A stretch of 64,000 nt of DNA from contig NW_006496825.1 in NCBI RefSeq assembly GCF_000471905.2, positions 86,499 to 150,498 on the forward strand, in the 5' to 3' direction. The translations under genes were made by a program, and so were the position numbers. The first letter of the stretch is position 1; each line of letters begins with the position of its first letter. The stretch is from Amborella trichopoda. Taxonomy: Eukaryota > Streptophyta > Magnoliopsida > Amborellales > Amborellaceae. The notes under the pieces were generated by a model. The model saw only the letters and a program-made list of their open reading frames with translations, did not search any database and was not told where the DNA came from. Of this stretch, positions 35,433 through 46,669 are shown one piece after another.

Positions 35433-37505
35433 GCACTTATCAATGCATAGTCATCGTCAGGATGCGCACGATGTTTCTCATGTGCGCCGGGGAGTTGCAT
35501 GTAGGGATTGTCGTGCACGGCGATGAGTGACGCGCGGCGATGTTCATGCACAGAGCTGACTTGGGTAGACAAAGGGTGGGGACCAATGGTAAGGCCTAGC
35601 TTATGATGCCCATTGGAAGCCAAGTCCTCCAGCACAACAGTGAAGTCCATGTTGTTCTGTGGAAGGGCATTCACTGTGAACAGGGTATGCTCTCCATTAT
35701 AGGCCAGTATGACTATAAAGGGACCTTCCCATTGCTCAAACTTCCCTTTACCCCGGCCATGCATAAAAATAGGCCTCTTGACGGCTAGAACTAGATCGCC
35801 ACAGGTGAATGAGCGGACCTTGACTGACTTGTCAAAAGCCCTCTTCATTCTCCCCTAATTGAGCTCAAGGTTCTGCTGAGCCTCTAACCTTTTTTCTTCG
35901 AGTGCATCCAATTCTTGATATCGAAGTTTGACTCTCTCATCTTCGGTTAGTCCTTGATGTATAGCAACACGTAGTGAAGGGATTTGAATTTCAAGGGGTA
36001 AAACTGCTTCGCCCCCATAGACTAGGGAATAAGGAGTGGAATCGGTGGCATTTCGTGTGGTAGTGCGATAGGCCCACAAGGCTTCAAGGAGTTTCTCATG
36101 TCAACTCTTCTTCGTGTTTGATACTGATTTCCTTAAAAGGTTGCACATGGTCATATTGAACGCTTTAGCTAATCCGTTGGCTCGAGGGTGGTACATAGAT
36201 GAGTACCTCCACTCGAAACCGAACTGGTTAACCAAGCGATCAATGTGATGACTTCTGAACTGAGGGCCATTGTCCGATATAATCTTGTCAGGAACTCCAA
36301 ATCGATATATTATGTGATGTCGCACGAAATTAGCTATTGTGGTCCCAGGAACTTGTTTAAGGGGGACTGCTTCAGCCCACTTGGAGAAGTAATCTATTGC
36401 AGCTAGAACAAAGACATGACCCATTGCCGAATGAGGGTCAATGGGCCCTAAAATGTCTATTTCCCATTGTGAGAAGGGCCATGATACCACTATAGGGTGT
36501 AAGGGCTTTAGAGGCTGGTGAACAAGGCTTGAATGGATTTGGCACACTTGACACTTCTTAGTATAGTTTACGGGATCGACAATCATTGAAGGCCAATAGT
36601 ACCCCAATCTGCGTATCCATTCATAGAGCTTGGGACTGGACTGATGCAATCCACAGATGCCTGAGTGTACTTCTTCCAGGACCTTATTTGTTTCTTGTGC
36701 TTCCACACATCTTAGAAGAATGTCGTCAAATGACTGTCTGAAGAGAGCCACTCCTTCTAGGAGGGTGGGTATACTTGGTAGAAATTTGACGCACGCTGTT
36801 GCACACGGCACGGTCCTCTAGAAGTCTACCATGTCTTAGGAAATTAGTGATGGGCTCTCTCCAACCTTCTCCCTGACTCCTTGCCATTTCGTGTTCTGGC
36901 TTAATAACTTCTTTAACTGATAGAAGTGCTCCAAATGGATAGGGAGGGCAATCGGGGAAGAGATTTATCTCATCACCCGCATCTACCTCGGTTCTTAGTT
37001 CAATGTGTCTCCACTGTGCCTCCCAGACTAGTGTGGGCCTTGATGAGGATAATTGAATTGTAGCCCCGAGTTTTGCAAGTGTATCAGCCTGCAAATTTAG
37101 CCTCCAGGGGATGTGACTCAAGAATACATCCTCAAACTGAGACATATACGATTTTGCAGTATCATGATAAGACTTGAGAGTGTCTTTTCTCACGTCATAG
37201 ATCCTTTGAGCTGTCAGACAACCAACTCAGAGTCGCCATAAATCTTGAGCAGCTTCAAGTATAGATCAAAGGCTATCTCCAATCCAATTATAAGGGCTTG
37301 ATATTCTGCTTTGTTATGGGAACCGGCCTCGGAGAGAGAGAAAGAAAATGGCAGTACTCCTCCTTTCGGAGTCAGGAATACCACCCCGGTGCCTCCTCTA
37401 TCAGATTGGAAGGCTCTGTCGAAGTATATTTCCCATGCGTGAGCAAGCTCTGATCAGAATACTTCTTCATCAGGGAAAAGGAGATTCCGCCAGTATGGGA
37501 TGTGT
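35324..37505 (-). pseudogene. Tat element second RNase H and integrase (copy 2), broken
   Basis: Same domain order as 24989-22897. It shares with copy 1 the frame break after VVWQLKG-type residues, the Lys at the third catalytic integrase position and the TGA after KKS (36101). Private lesions are a 4-base duplication near 36766, which shifts the frame between RNase H and integrase, and a stop within NLELN (35855). Copy 1 is open at both of these places but has its own stop near 23287. The two copies therefore share an old history and a recent separate one. Confidence 0.9.
37501..37505. repeat. Target-site duplication of element B, left side, TGTGT
   Basis: TGTGT lies before the LTR end at 37506; the other side reads TGTGC (42550-42554), four of five bases equal. 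Confidence 0.65.
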
Positions 37506-38684
37506 TGTCACGACCCCACCCCCTGACCCCTACCGTGCAATACTGGAGGGTGATAGGGTGCGGGATCGCCATCACAGAGGTCACGAACGTCACTCAGGTT
37601 GGAATGGCTCAACACATATGATAGGCGGAATTAGAAACAAACCACGAAAGAAAAACTAAAACTCCCACCAGAAACCACAACAAAAGCTGGATAAATTAAA
37701 ACCATTCATATCCATAAACAATCTCCAAGGTCATAACTACAATATCCAGAATATTACAATCCTCCAAGACACTGCTGGCCAGCCATCAAATACATAACTT
37801 CAATAACAACAACTGCCTGACTGATAACTAACAAACACCTACTCAAGAACTACATAAGAACAGGGATCCACTTGTCGAGCGCGGGCTTTCCGTCCACCAA
37901 ACACGATCGCCTCCCATCATTCTCAATCTGCAGTAGTCAATCTACAAGGGTGGAAGCAAAGGGATGAGCTAAAAAACCCAGTAAGTAGATCACAGAATTA
38001 TGCTTCCCTGCCTATGAGTATTATCACACAGCACAGATCAAGATTCTAAGCCATGCTCATAAAACAGGAGTCCTGCATGATAATTATGTCACAATTATAG
38101 GATGATGCTTTTCAGGTCGAGCATGCACAATGTAAGATATCAGAATTCACGTTTGTTCAATGCTGTAATTCTCATTCATATTCCCAGTATATATAATGGA
38201 TATCACATGAATTAGTAGTTCAGAAAGACCTTTCCTCAAGAGGATCATCATATGCATTCCTCAATATTACTCATTCATCTATAACTGAACATGTTCTACA
38301 ATATACATACTTATCACAAAGGAGCATACTCTTATTTCATAATAAAGCATATTTTCATCCCTTCGCACTCACATAATCAGGCAGTACATTACACTCCAAG
38401 GCGTGTACCTTACCGGCATCAAACACACAGGCAGGCCCTGCAATACTCTCAAAGCGGTGCCCACACATATTAAACAGTCACATATCTCAAGCAATGCAAT
38501 ACGCTCAAAGCATGCCGAGAAGTCACACATAGCTTATCACCTCATGCGCACCTCATGAGAAGTTACATGTCCCAGGCAATGAAATATGCACAAGGCATGT
38601 CGAGAAATTCCCATATCACTAGAAATGTCATCATGTCATAGCTGGTTTTGCAATACACTCAAAGCATGCTAATATCTCAGTATG

Positions 38685-39095
38685 TTGATACCATCATTCA
38701 CACAATAGGTAACCATACACATAACACATAAGCAGTACGGTACCATCATTCACTTAGTAGGTACCCATACACATAACACATAAGCAGCATGATACCATCA
38801 TTCACATAGTAGGTACCAATTCACATATCGCATAAGCAGCACAGTACCATCATTCACACTATAGGTACCCATACACATAACACATAGGCAGCATAATACC
38901 ATCATTCACACGATATGTATCCATTCACATATCACATAAGCAGTACGATACCATCATTCACACAGTAGGTACCCATACATATAACACATAGGCAACATGA
39001 TACCATCATTCACACAGTAGGTATCCATTCACATATCACATAAGCAGCACGGTACCATCATTCACAGAGTAGGTACCCATACACATAACACATAT
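38685..39095. repeat. 52-bp tandem repeat, about eight units (copy 2)
   Basis: Counterpart of 26174-26590. Confidence 0.85.
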
Positions 39096-40303
39096 CACAT
39101 AATGATGATATCAGTATCTTGTCAAGATAGTAGCAATATCATAATTTGGGTGTGGCACATCGCATTTTAATAGTATCACAATGATAGTACTATAGTAACA
39201 ATGACATTATTTCGGTTAAGCCTTACCGCTCAATTTCCTGCCATCAAGGCAATCACATGCGCTTACCATTAGGGTCGTAATCATTGAACCATTTAGATTT
39301 TGAAGACAGCTCCAAAACAATAAACTCATGCATCTTTCAAATGGCTGTGATTTCATGTCATTTGGACTCCAATAGGTCATGCAAAGTCGCAGTGCAACAG
39401 AAGCGACGTTCCAGGAAATTTTTACAGCCTATTAACAGTGATAGTCATGCACATTTCACATAATATCTTCCAATCTATCAAGAATATCATTTAGACATAA
39501 ACATCAAACTCAAACTAGACTCAGAATTCTTTCCAATGGGTTGATTTGAGGCAATTCTAAGATCATATGCCAGGTCGACAGAGAGGCACAAAAACTCCAA
39601 TTCTCCCTGAAATTCCACAGTCCAACCATAACATACCTCAAAGATCAAAGCATAAATTCTAAACTACATAAGATAATAACTTGCAACCAATTCTAGATTA
39701 AACTAGACTCACAAAGCATCAACCCACAAATTTTTCAGGCTCAATAAAAATCAAAATAGTGTATATCATGTTATATGAAGGAGCGTAAATTTATGAACAA
39801 ACAAAGCACAATACATACATGCAAATCCTATTCTTCCACACAATTTATATACAATCTCATGCTAATCTCAAGCTTAATTTCAAGCTCCATTCATGCCTAA
39901 ATCATTCTTCATACATGCTTAGATTCATGCTTCATACTAAAACACACAATAACATGATCTACTTACTTTGAGCTCTAAACTTGCTTCAAAACTCCTGCAC
40001 ACAGCCACTTCCCCAAGATGCCCAACATAAGACTTTAAGTGTTTTAGAGAGAGAGAGAGAGAGGAAAACATGGGAGAGAGAGGGTGAACGCTCTAGAGAA
40101 ATGCTCTATTTATAAAAGAGAAAAGGGAAGCAAATGACAAGTGTCATTCATGCAAAGCTAAATGACATGTATGACGAGAGAGAGAGAGAACATGCATGGA
40201 GACATAATGATTATGGGTACAACAAGCATGGGAAACAAAATGATTATGAGAGAAAAAGAGAGCTCCCTATACTACCATGTACTCAGCCACTCACGCACGG
40301 CGG

Positions 40304-40735
40304 TACACAACCGGTGCTGGCCTCTCACACAACTCCAACCGGCGCTGATCTATCCACACAACTCCAACTGGTGCTGTCCTCTCACACAACTCCAACCGGT
40401 GCAAGCCTCTCACCCAAATCTAATCGGCGTTGACCTCTCACACAACTCCAACCGGTGCTGGCCTCTCACACAACTCCAACCAGCGCTGGCCTCTCACACA
40501 ACTCTAATCGATGCTGGCCTCTCACACAACTCCAACTGGCGCTAGCCTCTCACACAACTCCAATCGGTGCTAGCCTCTCACACAACTCCAACCGGCACTG
40601 GCCTCTCACACAACTCCAACCGATGATGGCCTCTCACACAACTCCAACCGGCACTGACCTCTCACACAACTCCAACTGGCGTTGGCCTCTCACACAGCTC
40701 CAACCGGTGCTGGCCTCTCACGCAATCGGGAAAAG
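40304..40735. repeat. 28-bp minisatellite in element B 3' LTR (copy 2)
   Basis: Same units as 28318-28790, one or two fewer. Confidence 0.9.
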
Positions 40736-40749
40736 TTTGGGTCATCACA

Positions 40750-40760
40750 TCATCCCCCCC
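40750..40760 (-). other. Element B polypurine tract (copy 2)
   Basis: TCATCCCCCCC on the plus strand directly after the 3' LTR boundary. Confidence 0.75.
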
Positions 40761-41136
40761 TAAAAAAATATTTTGTTCTCAAAATCGTATACTTGATCAT
40801 CAAATAAATGGGGGTTCAACCATGGCACTTCTTTACAATCAACCTATTGAGGTAAGCACATACAACCAACCCACGCCTAGAAAGGCGTCCAAAAACCTAA
40901 GCATTCAAGAGAGTCAAATTCTATAGGCAATACTCAAGCACACAAACACACCATACATCATTCAGAGTCAAACACCAAAGAGATTCCTTCAGAATTCATT
41001 ATAGGTAAAACACATTAAGCCATGAATCACAAATCAAGCAATACATTACACTCGAGGTATGTCAATCAAATCTCATATCATAAGTCAGAAAATGCAATTC
41101 GCTCAAAACATGCTGACTGTCACATATCATCGGCCA

Positions 41137-41914
41137 TGCAATATGCCCAAAGCGGGCCAGTCACAAGCCGGGCGATGCAATACATCTCAAAGCATGTTGA
41201 CAATTATACATCATTGGCCATGCAATACACTCAAAGCATGTCAATCACAAGTCGGACAATGCAATACATCTCAAATCATGTCGGCCATGCAATACACTCA
41301 AAGCATGCCAATCATAAGTCAGACAATGCAATACATCTCAAAGCATGTCGACAATTATACATCATTGGTCATACAATACACTCAAAGCATGCCAATCACA
41401 AGTCGGACAATGTAATACATCTCAAATCATGTTGACAATTATACATCATTGGCCATGCAATACACTCAAAGCATGCTAATCACAAGTCGAACGATGCAAT
41501 ACATCTCAAAGCATGTCGACAATTATACATCATTGGCCATGCAATACACTCAAACCATGCCAATCACAAGTCAGACAATGCAATACATCTCAAAGCACGT
41601 CGACAATTATACATCAATCGCCATGCAATGCACTCAAAGCATGCCAATCACAAGTCGGACAATGCAATACATCTCAAAGCATGTCGACAATTATACATCA
41701 TTGGCCGTGCAATACACTCAAAGCATGTTAATCACAAGTCGGACAATGCAATACATCTCAAAGCATGCCGACAATCATACATCATTGGTCATGCAATACA
41801 CTCAAAGGATGCCAATCACAAGTCAGACAATGCAATGCATCTCAAAGCATGTCGACAATTATATATCATTGGCCATGCAATACACTCAAAGCATGTCAAT
41901 CACAAGTCGGACAA
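41137..41914. repeat. 84-bp tandem repeat array (element B)
   Basis: Units carry GCAATACACTCAAAGCATG and GCAATACATCTCAAAGCATG half-blocks, so each 84-bp unit is itself a diverged dimer. Period is regular (unit starts at about 41452, 41536, 41620, 41704, 41788, 41872). A related single stretch lies in the LTR at about 38385-38560, the likely source. Open stretches of up to 223 codons through the array are by-products of a repeat length divisible by three. Confidence 0.9.
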
Positions 41915-42549
41915 TGGGTACAATAAGCATGGAAAACAAAATGATTATGAGAGAGAGAACGAGCTCCCTAGACTACCATGCACTCAACCACTCATGCACA
42001 GTGGTACACAACCGGCACTGGCCTCTCACACAACTCCCAACTCCAACCCGCACTGGCCTATCCACACAACTGCATCCGACGCTGACCTCTCACACAACTC
42101 CCAACTCCAACCAGCACTAGCCTATCCACACAACTGCATTCGACGCTGACCTCTCACACAACTCCAACCAGTGATGACCTCTCACACAACTCCAACCGAT
42201 GCTGGCCTCTCACACAACTCCAACCGATGCTGGCCTCTCACCCAACTCTAATCGGTGCTGGCCTCTCACACACCTCCAACCAGCGCTGGCCTCTCACACA
42301 ACTCCAAACGGTGCTGGACTCTCACACAACTCCAACCGGCACTGATCTCTCACACAACTCCAACTGGCGCTGGCCTCTCACACAACTCCAACCGGCGCTA
42401 GCCTCTCACACTACTCCAATAGCGGATGGCCTCTCACACAACTCCAACCGGTGCTGGCCTCTCACACAACTCCAACCAGCGCTTGCCTCTCACACAACTC
42501 CAACCAGCGCTGGCCTCTCACACAACCAGGAAAAGTTTGGGTCATCACA
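41915..42549 (-). repeat. Element B 5' LTR fragment with 28-bp minisatellite
   Basis: The 635 bp ending GGGTCATCACA at 42549 match 40210-40749 of the 3' LTR, including the minisatellite (about 42006-42538). The rest of the 5' LTR is missing or replaced by the 84-bp array. Confidence 0.8.
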
Positions 42550-43830
42550 TGTGCTGCGAGAAAATTAGCCAAGGCTTGGCCCTTGATGGCCTCTTGGGGG
42601 ACATATGTGATGTCAAATTCCATCAGCAATAATGCCCACTTAGCAAGACGTCCGGACAGGCATGGTCGTGTCATGAGAAACTTTACAAGATCTGCTTTGG
42701 ATATAAGTTTAACTTCATGACCGAGCAAGTAGTGGCGAAGCTTTCGTACTGTGAAGATCAGGGCAAAGCACATCTTTTCTATAGGGGAATAATTCTTCTC
42801 AGCCCCTTGCATCCTGCGGGTGAAATAGTACGGTGCAGTCTCTTTTCCTTCATCATTGTTTTGCGCCAACAATGCCCCAAGTGACTCATCTAGAGCGGTC
42901 ACGTATAGGATAAGAGGTCTTCCCAATATCAATGTAGAGAGTACTGAAGGATTGAGTAAATAATGCTTGATGTCATCAAGGGTTGCCTGACATGCTTCAT
43001 CCCAGATGAATGGGGTATCTTTCTTTAACAGGTGCGTAAAGGGTTTACATCGACTTAAGAAGTTTGAGATGAACCTATGGATGTACGCCAACTACCCTTG
43101 AAGAGAGAGTAGTTCTCGCAATGTAGTTGGTAATGGCATTTCTTGGATTGTCTTGATCTTGACTGGCTCAACTTCAAGCCCTCGGTGTCCAACAATGAAC
43201 CCTAAGAACTTTCCTGAGCGCACGCTAAAAGCGCACTTAACAGGTTTATTTTGAGCTGATGCAGGCGTAATCACTAGAACACATTTTCAAGGTCTCTCAT
43301 ATGAGAGTCTTTCTATGTGGATTTCACAACCAAGTCATCTACATAACATTCCACCTCTTTATGCATCATGTCTTTGAAGATGGTCGTCATTGCTCTCCGA
43401 TATGCGGCACCGACATTCTTCAATCCAAAAGGCATCATCATGTAATAGAAGACTCCTTTTGGGGTCAAGAACACGGTGGCTTCCTCATCTTCGGGGTGCC
43501 ATCAGTATCTGATTATACTCGGAGTATCCATCCATGAAGGATAAAATTTAGCAATGAGTTGTAGAATCGATGAGCATCTCGATGAATGGTAACGGGAAGT
43601 CATCCTTGGGACAGGCGGTATTCAGGTCGCGGAAGTCGGCCATTCTTCTTCTTGACTGGAACAACATTTGCTAGCCATTTCGAGTACTTGACTTCATGAA
43701 TGAAGTTTGCTTGTCTAAGTTTGGTCACCTTGGCATCTATCTGCATTTCGAGGTCAGGCCTAAACCTCCTTGATTTCTATTTGACAGGTTTGACAGTCAG
43801 ATCAATGCCAAGGCAGTGAACATCGACTTT
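42550..43830 (-). pseudogene. Tat element reverse transcriptase and first RNase H, broken
   Basis: Minus-strand RT blocks: QANFIHEVKYSKWLANVVPV (about 43700), a frame break, FLTPKGVFYYMMMPFGLKN (about 43450), catalytic YVDD at 43334-43345, then a stop and shift, and KCAFSVRSGKFLGFIVGHRG (about 43210). RNase H with connection runs 43091-42550 (IHRFISNFLSRCKPFTHLLK; ILYVTALDESLGALLAQNND; YSPIEKMCFALIFTVRKLRH; LAKWALLLMEFDITYVPQEA; KGQALANFLAAH), and is cut by element B at 42549. The YVDD is intact, but the frame is interrupted several times. Confidence 0.9.
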
Positions 43831-45180
43831 CACGGAGATGAAAGTGGGTATGGGATCAGTCTCATCCCCTAGATTTGCCTCCTCGAGTTCATTTGTTGTG
43901 GCTTGACCGCCTTCTTCCCATTCTTCTGGGGCTTCTTGCAACTCTTCATCATCGGCCTCAGTGGTCTTCTCACTAACCTCAAGTGCAAAGGCCGACGATC
44001 CTGACATCTCTGCTTCCAAGAGGGCTCCAGGGTGGGTCATGATTTCTGCATCTTTGTCGAACCGAGGGAAAGAAGGGTCAACTCAAACATGGACAACATA
44101 TCAGGCTGTAAGAATTTGATTTGGAAGTCACCAGGAGATTCAGATTCAATGGTTGTGGGGCCAAAAGCACCTTCATAAGAATCGTTGAATTTTTGCATAG
44201 GTATCTGCCGTGTTTGTCCCGCGCTAGCTGGTACTTCATAGACTTGTACCATGTGACAAGCTTCCTGAGAATAGAAGCTCTGCCCTCTTGATTTTCTCAG
44301 TCTCTGCTCAAAGTCGGGCTCGGGAGGCCACTGGAGTTTCTTTGGCTTTGACTTCTTATGCTTCTTAGTGGAGGAAGATGGTTGTGTCTTAGCTCGAGCT
44401 GCCAGGGTGTCAGCAATTGTTAAGAATTCTCCTGCCTGGGCCAATGTCTTTTTTAACTACCTTATGTGTGTCCTGCTACTGTTGGTTCCTTAAAGTTATC
44501 TGTCGAGAGCCTCGAAGTCTGAACATTTTAAGGTGGTACCTGCAGGAGACATAGAAGAAGAAGGATGAGAAGCAAAAGAAGAAGAAGGAGAAGAGAAAGT
44601 GAGGGACTTTTAAGGTCATTCCCCTCATTGGACCAATCTGGGCAGTTTTTTGCGTCATCACCAGAGTTGGACGTGTGCAGAGAATCTTTTAAGTCTTTCC
44701 CTTGCTCAGACCGTTTGAGAGTGCTTTTAACGTCATCACCCTCATTAGACGTATTCTGAGGAGAAGACGGCTCAGGGATATCCTCTTGATGGGAGGAGGA
44801 TCGTGCCAAGGATGAAGTCCAGTAATGTTGGCAACGGGGGAAGAGGCTTGAGAAATTTCTGCTCAACAAGCAGTTGAGCAGTCTTGTTCCTCTGGTAGGC
44901 AGCCCTTAGTGCCCGTCTTTTTCCGATTTTCATTGGCAATGGTTGATCTGTCTTGCTTGGTTTATGGACAACCCTATCTTGACGAACTGCTTCTTGCATT
45001 AATGACTTAAGTCTGCTCTACTTGTGGGAGACTATCCATGGCTGGGAAGTTGAGGGTTCAGCAGGATCTAAATCATCTTTACCCATGACTTGTGTCTGGA
45101 GGTCCTCTCGTACTAGTGGAGCAATGGTTTGAGGATCACTTTCTGGAATGCTACAAGACTCTTGTCATTCCTGTATTTTC
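43777..45180 (-). pseudogene. Tat element interdomain/protease region, degenerate
   Basis: Two open stretches (44444-44037 and 44040-43777) give Lys/Pro- and Glu-rich sequence, with an NELEEANLGDETDPIPTFIS block that in Tat elements precedes the reverse transcriptase. I could not identify a protease active-site triad with confidence. Upstream (44999-44772) is a basic stretch without recognised motif. The segment 44480-44760 is low-complexity. Confidence 0.6.
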
Positions 45181-45187
45181 TTTACAA

Positions 45188-46669
45188 TTATACCATGGAA
45201 ACTGGAGCATTCACACAAGTCATGGCCCCATATCTGATGGTAGGGGCACCAATGGTCCTCACTCCCCTGAGCAAGGCGTCGGTGCTGCCTTGCCGGTTTT
45301 TGTGTGATGAGGCCGGTTTTTGTGTGATGAGGCCTTCTTGAAGCATTATAGCGAAAAAGGCCCGAAGGAGACCAGGCGCTTCATCTTCCTCTTGGACCGT
45401 TACTGTGTGGGAGGCTTCAGCTGCCTTGAATACCTTCTTTAACTCTTCAAGTTTTATCTGACCCTTCTGGATTAGGGCTTCGATAATATCTTTCAATGTA
45501 TAACAGTCATCTATGGGGTGGTTGATCCTTCGATGGTAAGCATAGTAATTCACCTAAGTATCGAGTCCAGCTTGATCAGGGAACTTGGCTTCTGGGAGCT
45601 CGATCATATTATGTTAGAGTAGCAGTCGGAGTAATGCGGGGACCCATTCCTTTTCAAAGTATGCATGGTCCAATAATCATCTTAATTAAGGTTTGCAGGT
45701 GGGGGTACTCGGTTGTACGACTGTTGTTGCTTGCCAGCTTGAGGTGCTTTTGTTGTGTTTATCCCTTTGGAGAGGTCCAAAGTTTGGGAGGGAGCCTTTT
45801 TTGAATCGCTGACCGTGATGGCTGCACTGATCACTCCTTTTGGTTGGTTACCTGAGGTATTAGTCCTAGAGCTACCAATGCCCCGATTATTCCCTGAGCT
45901 TGTGGACTGTTATCGTGACCCTCCGTGGTGATGTGATAGGCTCTCTATGCGGACTGATTAGAGATCAGCTATGACATGGAGATCGGATTGGAGGCCTCAA
46001 CATGTAAGGCAATCTTAGGTCGCATGTTCCGCACACAGGTTTGAACCGCTTCCTACTTTGGCATGGGATTAGGATGGCGAGAGGCCAAATGTCTCCATCT
46101 TGATAGCGATCTTGGGTCAAGGTGAGGAGCTTGATGGTTTGAATTTCTCTCTTGACCTCATAGAAACACTGGTGGAACAGTTTCTCCATTTCCTCCCATG
46201 TATGTACTGAGTTTGGAGGAAGTTTAGTATAGCACTGGAAAGCCACGCCAACAAGGGTTTCAACAAACTGACGGAGAAGGTGTCTCCCATCAGCTGCTAT
46301 CTCTCGACACGCTGCTTGGAAGTGGGCGATATGCTGGTTGGGGGATGTGGTTCCGTTGAATAAGGGAAGCTTCCCTTTCTTGTAGTTTGAGGGAAATGGA
46401 ATCTGATCAATGGAAGAGGGATACAATTTTTGGTAAAGCGTTGCTCCCTGTATACCTGGGATCTGCCGGTTCTTTAAGCTATGGGTGACCATAACATCAA
46501 TATCTACCTGTGAGATGGGGTGAGGGACAAAATTGTCCTGTGAGGTAGAGGGAAGGGGCTGCCTTGGAGGTGTATCATCTGAGTGATGGGAATTAACCTC
46601 GTGGTTAGCTAATTGTCGTGCGACATCTATGCGATCAATCTTCTCCATCATTGCGCACCATGTCTTCAA
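45188..46669 (-). pseudogene. Tat element gag, broken
   Basis: The 234-codon stretch 46669-45965 contains a retrotransposon Gag domain (KLPLFNGTTSPNQHIAHFQA at about residues 104-123, then RHLLRQFVETLVGVAFQCYT and HTWEEMEKLFHQCFYEVKRE). It shifts frame near 46080. A second part, 45553-45188, has YYAYHRRINHPIDDCYTLKD, which corresponds to the cysteine/histidine motif region near the Gag C-terminus in Tat elements. Coding-like remnants continue upstream to about 47850, so the true N-terminus is probably longer than the ATG at 46669. Confidence 0.8.

Larger units (their letters stand above)
37506..40749 (-). repeat. Element B 3' LTR, copy 2 (3244 bp)
   Basis: Same ends as copy 1 (TGTCACGACC and GGGTCATCACA), but about 570 bp are missing at about 39318, where CCAAAAC joins AATAAACTCATGC directly. 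Confidence 0.85.
37506..42549 (-). mobile_element. Element B, Tekay-like degenerate LTR element (copy 2, complete)
   Basis: Minus-strand order: a truncated 5' LTR (42549-41915), an 84-bp repeat array (41914-41137), about 390 bp of residual internal sequence, a polypurine tract, and a full 3' LTR (40749-37506). No gag or pol is left, so it must have moved with help or lost its genes after insertion. It split the Tat pol exactly in the linker between the gypsy RNase H (ending KGQALANFLAAH) and the second RNase H (starting near DEEVF). Confidence 0.8.

Noticed and set aside
16823..41298. Real tandem duplication of the Tat element's 3' half
   Set aside because: Possible, but both copies end exactly at the scaffold gap and the joined order would be odd for a tandem event. 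An unmerged overlap explains it with fewer assumptions.
29187..41914. Tandem repeats considered as a CRISPR array
   Set aside because: The units are contiguous without unique spacers, the genome is plant, and no cas genes are present.
41022..42149. Several overlapping open stretches of 118-223 codons
   Set aside because: They result from the 84-bp array, whose length is divisible by three, so stops are avoided in three frames together.
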